This document shows positions 4,571 through 5,471 of a stretch of DNA of 5,471 nucleotides, piece by piece (within the stretch, counting starts at the first letter, position 1; each line of letters begins with the position of its first letter). Origin of the DNA: Desulfovibrio sp. (GTDB taxonomy: Bacteria > Desulfobacterota > Desulfovibrionia > Desulfovibrionales > Desulfovibrionaceae); assembly GCA_028708195.1 (NCBI GenBank), contig JAQVZK010000172.1, positions 1 to 5,471 on the forward strand, in the 5' to 3' direction. The notes under the pieces are model-generated. The model did not search any database, had not been told where the DNA came from, and worked only from the letters and a program-made list of their open reading frames with translations. A program made the translations under genes and the position numbers.

Positions 4571-5471
4571 TCAACGCAGGGCGTCCAGCACTTCATCCAG
4601 AGCCAGAATGCATTCTTCAACCGCCAGTGTTTTACGCAAGCCGTCGGGCCCGTGCAGGGCGGTCTGCATGTCACTGGCCGCGGCGGTCAGGCGCTCGGCA
4701 CCCAGGCAGGGAGCCGCCCTTTCCAGCAAGTCCCCCAAGCGGCACAGCGATGCGCTGTCACCCTCTTCATACAGTCGGCTCATAAGACCCGGCGCATGGG
4801 CAAAACTGTGCCGAAACAAGCCCGCCGTCACCTGCCAGGCATGGTCATGACGACGCACAAAAGCCAGTCCCAGGGCAGGGCTGACAACTTCACCCGCAGT
4901 CAGGGGGGTCACCGGCGAGGCAGGGGCTTCACCCCCGGGCGTGCTTTCTTCTTGAGCGACGGAGCCGCCAGATGCGTACTGCGCCCCCCCGGCCTGACCG
5001 GACGTGCCCGTCAGCGCGGCCGCTCTTGCCGAAGAAGCCGCTGCGGCTTTGCCACCCTGCGTGCTGCCGAGCTGCCCGTTGTCGTCAAAAGTTTCATTAC
5101 GCCTGAGTCTCATGCGCCAGACAAAGTACAGGGCCGCTGTCCAGCACATAAGGCTGACGGCAAACCGCCACACTTCGCGTCGGGCTGTAAGGGCGCTGCC
5201 CTCCTGGCTTAGGCGCGGAGAAACGTATACCTCCACTGTGCCCACGGGCCTGCCTTCCATGCGCAGAGGGCTCAGGCCAGCCACGGCCTCTTCGTCCATT
5301 TCATCATCCCAGGGCACAGGTTCCCACTGATAATTGCGGCGCTGGCCTTCCAGCATGCCCTTTGGCGTTTGCACCTTGATGGCATAGATACTTTCGTCTT
5401 CCATAGCGGCCATAACAATGGTGCGCGCTGCAAGCTCGTCCACATCCCATGCGGGCACGGCCAGCAGGGCC
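4571..5471 (-). CDS. Membrane sensor-like protein with C-terminal Hpt-like domain (N-terminus outside window)
   Basis: The frame is open through the right edge; the last 299 residues are visible. Fragment residues 1-100 resemble an extracytoplasmic sensor domain of the kind found ahead of membrane signalling proteins (pattern VPAWDVDEL, then YAIKVQTPKG, then GRPVGTVEVYVS). A transmembrane helix follows at about 102-119 with a positively charged cytoplasmic flank (RMRLRR). Residues 125-190 are Gly/Ala/Ser-rich linker. Residues about 193-299 are helical; GDSASLCRLGDLLERAAPCL resembles the Hpt core, but D247 occupies the place of the phosphorylated His and E-R replaces the usual K-G. No kinase, GGDEF or methyl-accepting domain is visible. 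It is 168 nt upstream of ftsY on the same strand. The sensor and Hpt calls are inferences from pattern; the membrane segment is clear. Confidence 0.75.
   Translation of the reverse strand, partial: ALLAVPAWDVDELAARTIVMAAMEDESIYAIKVQTPKGMLEGQRRNYQWEPVPWDDEMDEEAVAGLSPLRMEGRPVGTVEVYVSPRLSQEGSALTARREVWRFAVSLMCWTAALYFVWRMRLRRNETFDDNGQLGSTQGGKAAAASSARAAALTGTSGQAGGAQYASGGSVAQEESTPGGEAPASPVTPLTAGEVVSPALGLAFVRRHDHAWQVTAGLFRHSFAHAPGLMSRLYEEGDSASLCRLGDLLERAAPCLGAERLTAAASDMQTALHGPDGLRKTLAVEECILALDEVLDALR

Noticed and set aside
4412..5212. 266-codon plus-strand frame opposite the membrane-protein gene
   Set aside because: Low-complexity Arg/Gly/Pro composition and no ribosome binding site; the minus strand has a clear membrane segment and ordered domains.
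1..5471. CRISPR array, insertion sequence, tRNA or rRNA gene
   Set aside because: No regularly spaced repeats, transposase motifs, terminal inverted repeats, tRNA cloverleaf or rRNA segments seen.

Overview
The window looks like chromosomal DNA from a Desulfovibrio-type sulfate reducer (Desulfovibrionaceae). The evidence is the GC-rich codon use with an AT-rich promoter island, an FtsY with a long acidic Ala/Pro-rich N-terminal region, and the style of the receiver/TPR and sensor-like genes. The genus is inferred from these family resemblances; no marker was searched.

Layout. The left edge holds the start of the S10 ribosomal-protein operon on the minus strand: rplC (L3, cut by the edge) preceded by a complete rpsJ (S10). 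Upstream of rpsJ, where some relatives carry str-operon genes, is a region of about 760 bases without a recognised gene (502-1259). It is not featureless. A good sigma-70 promoter pointing toward rpsJ lies at 1037-1065 with A-tracts behind it. The predicted leader of about 530 nt (1030 to 502) contains a chain of perfect hairpins, a plausible 43-codon small ORF (660-791), and a second ORF further upstream in the same frame (819-917, or up to 1031). A divergent promoter (1109-1138) serves the plus-strand gene at 1260-2621. A 15-bp palindrome sits between the two promoters.

The plus-strand gene encodes a cytoplasmic protein with an N-terminal receiver domain and a C-terminal TPR array. Its predicted phosphoacceptor position is Glu instead of Asp. 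It converges on ftsY (minus, 2735-4402), the signal-recognition-particle receptor GTPase, with a GC-rich hairpin in the gap. Upstream of ftsY on the same strand is the C-terminal part of a membrane protein (4571 to beyond the right edge) with a sensor-like segment, one transmembrane helix, a low-complexity linker and a C-terminal helical domain. That last domain resembles an Hpt phosphotransfer domain that has lost its histidine.

The known functions are translation (S10, L3) and co-translational membrane targeting (FtsY). The two signalling-like proteins have substitutions at their predicted phosphorylation sites, so they may act as scaffolds or non-phosphorylated switches. The least-explained part of the window is the long structured leader of the S10 operon and the small ORFs inside it.
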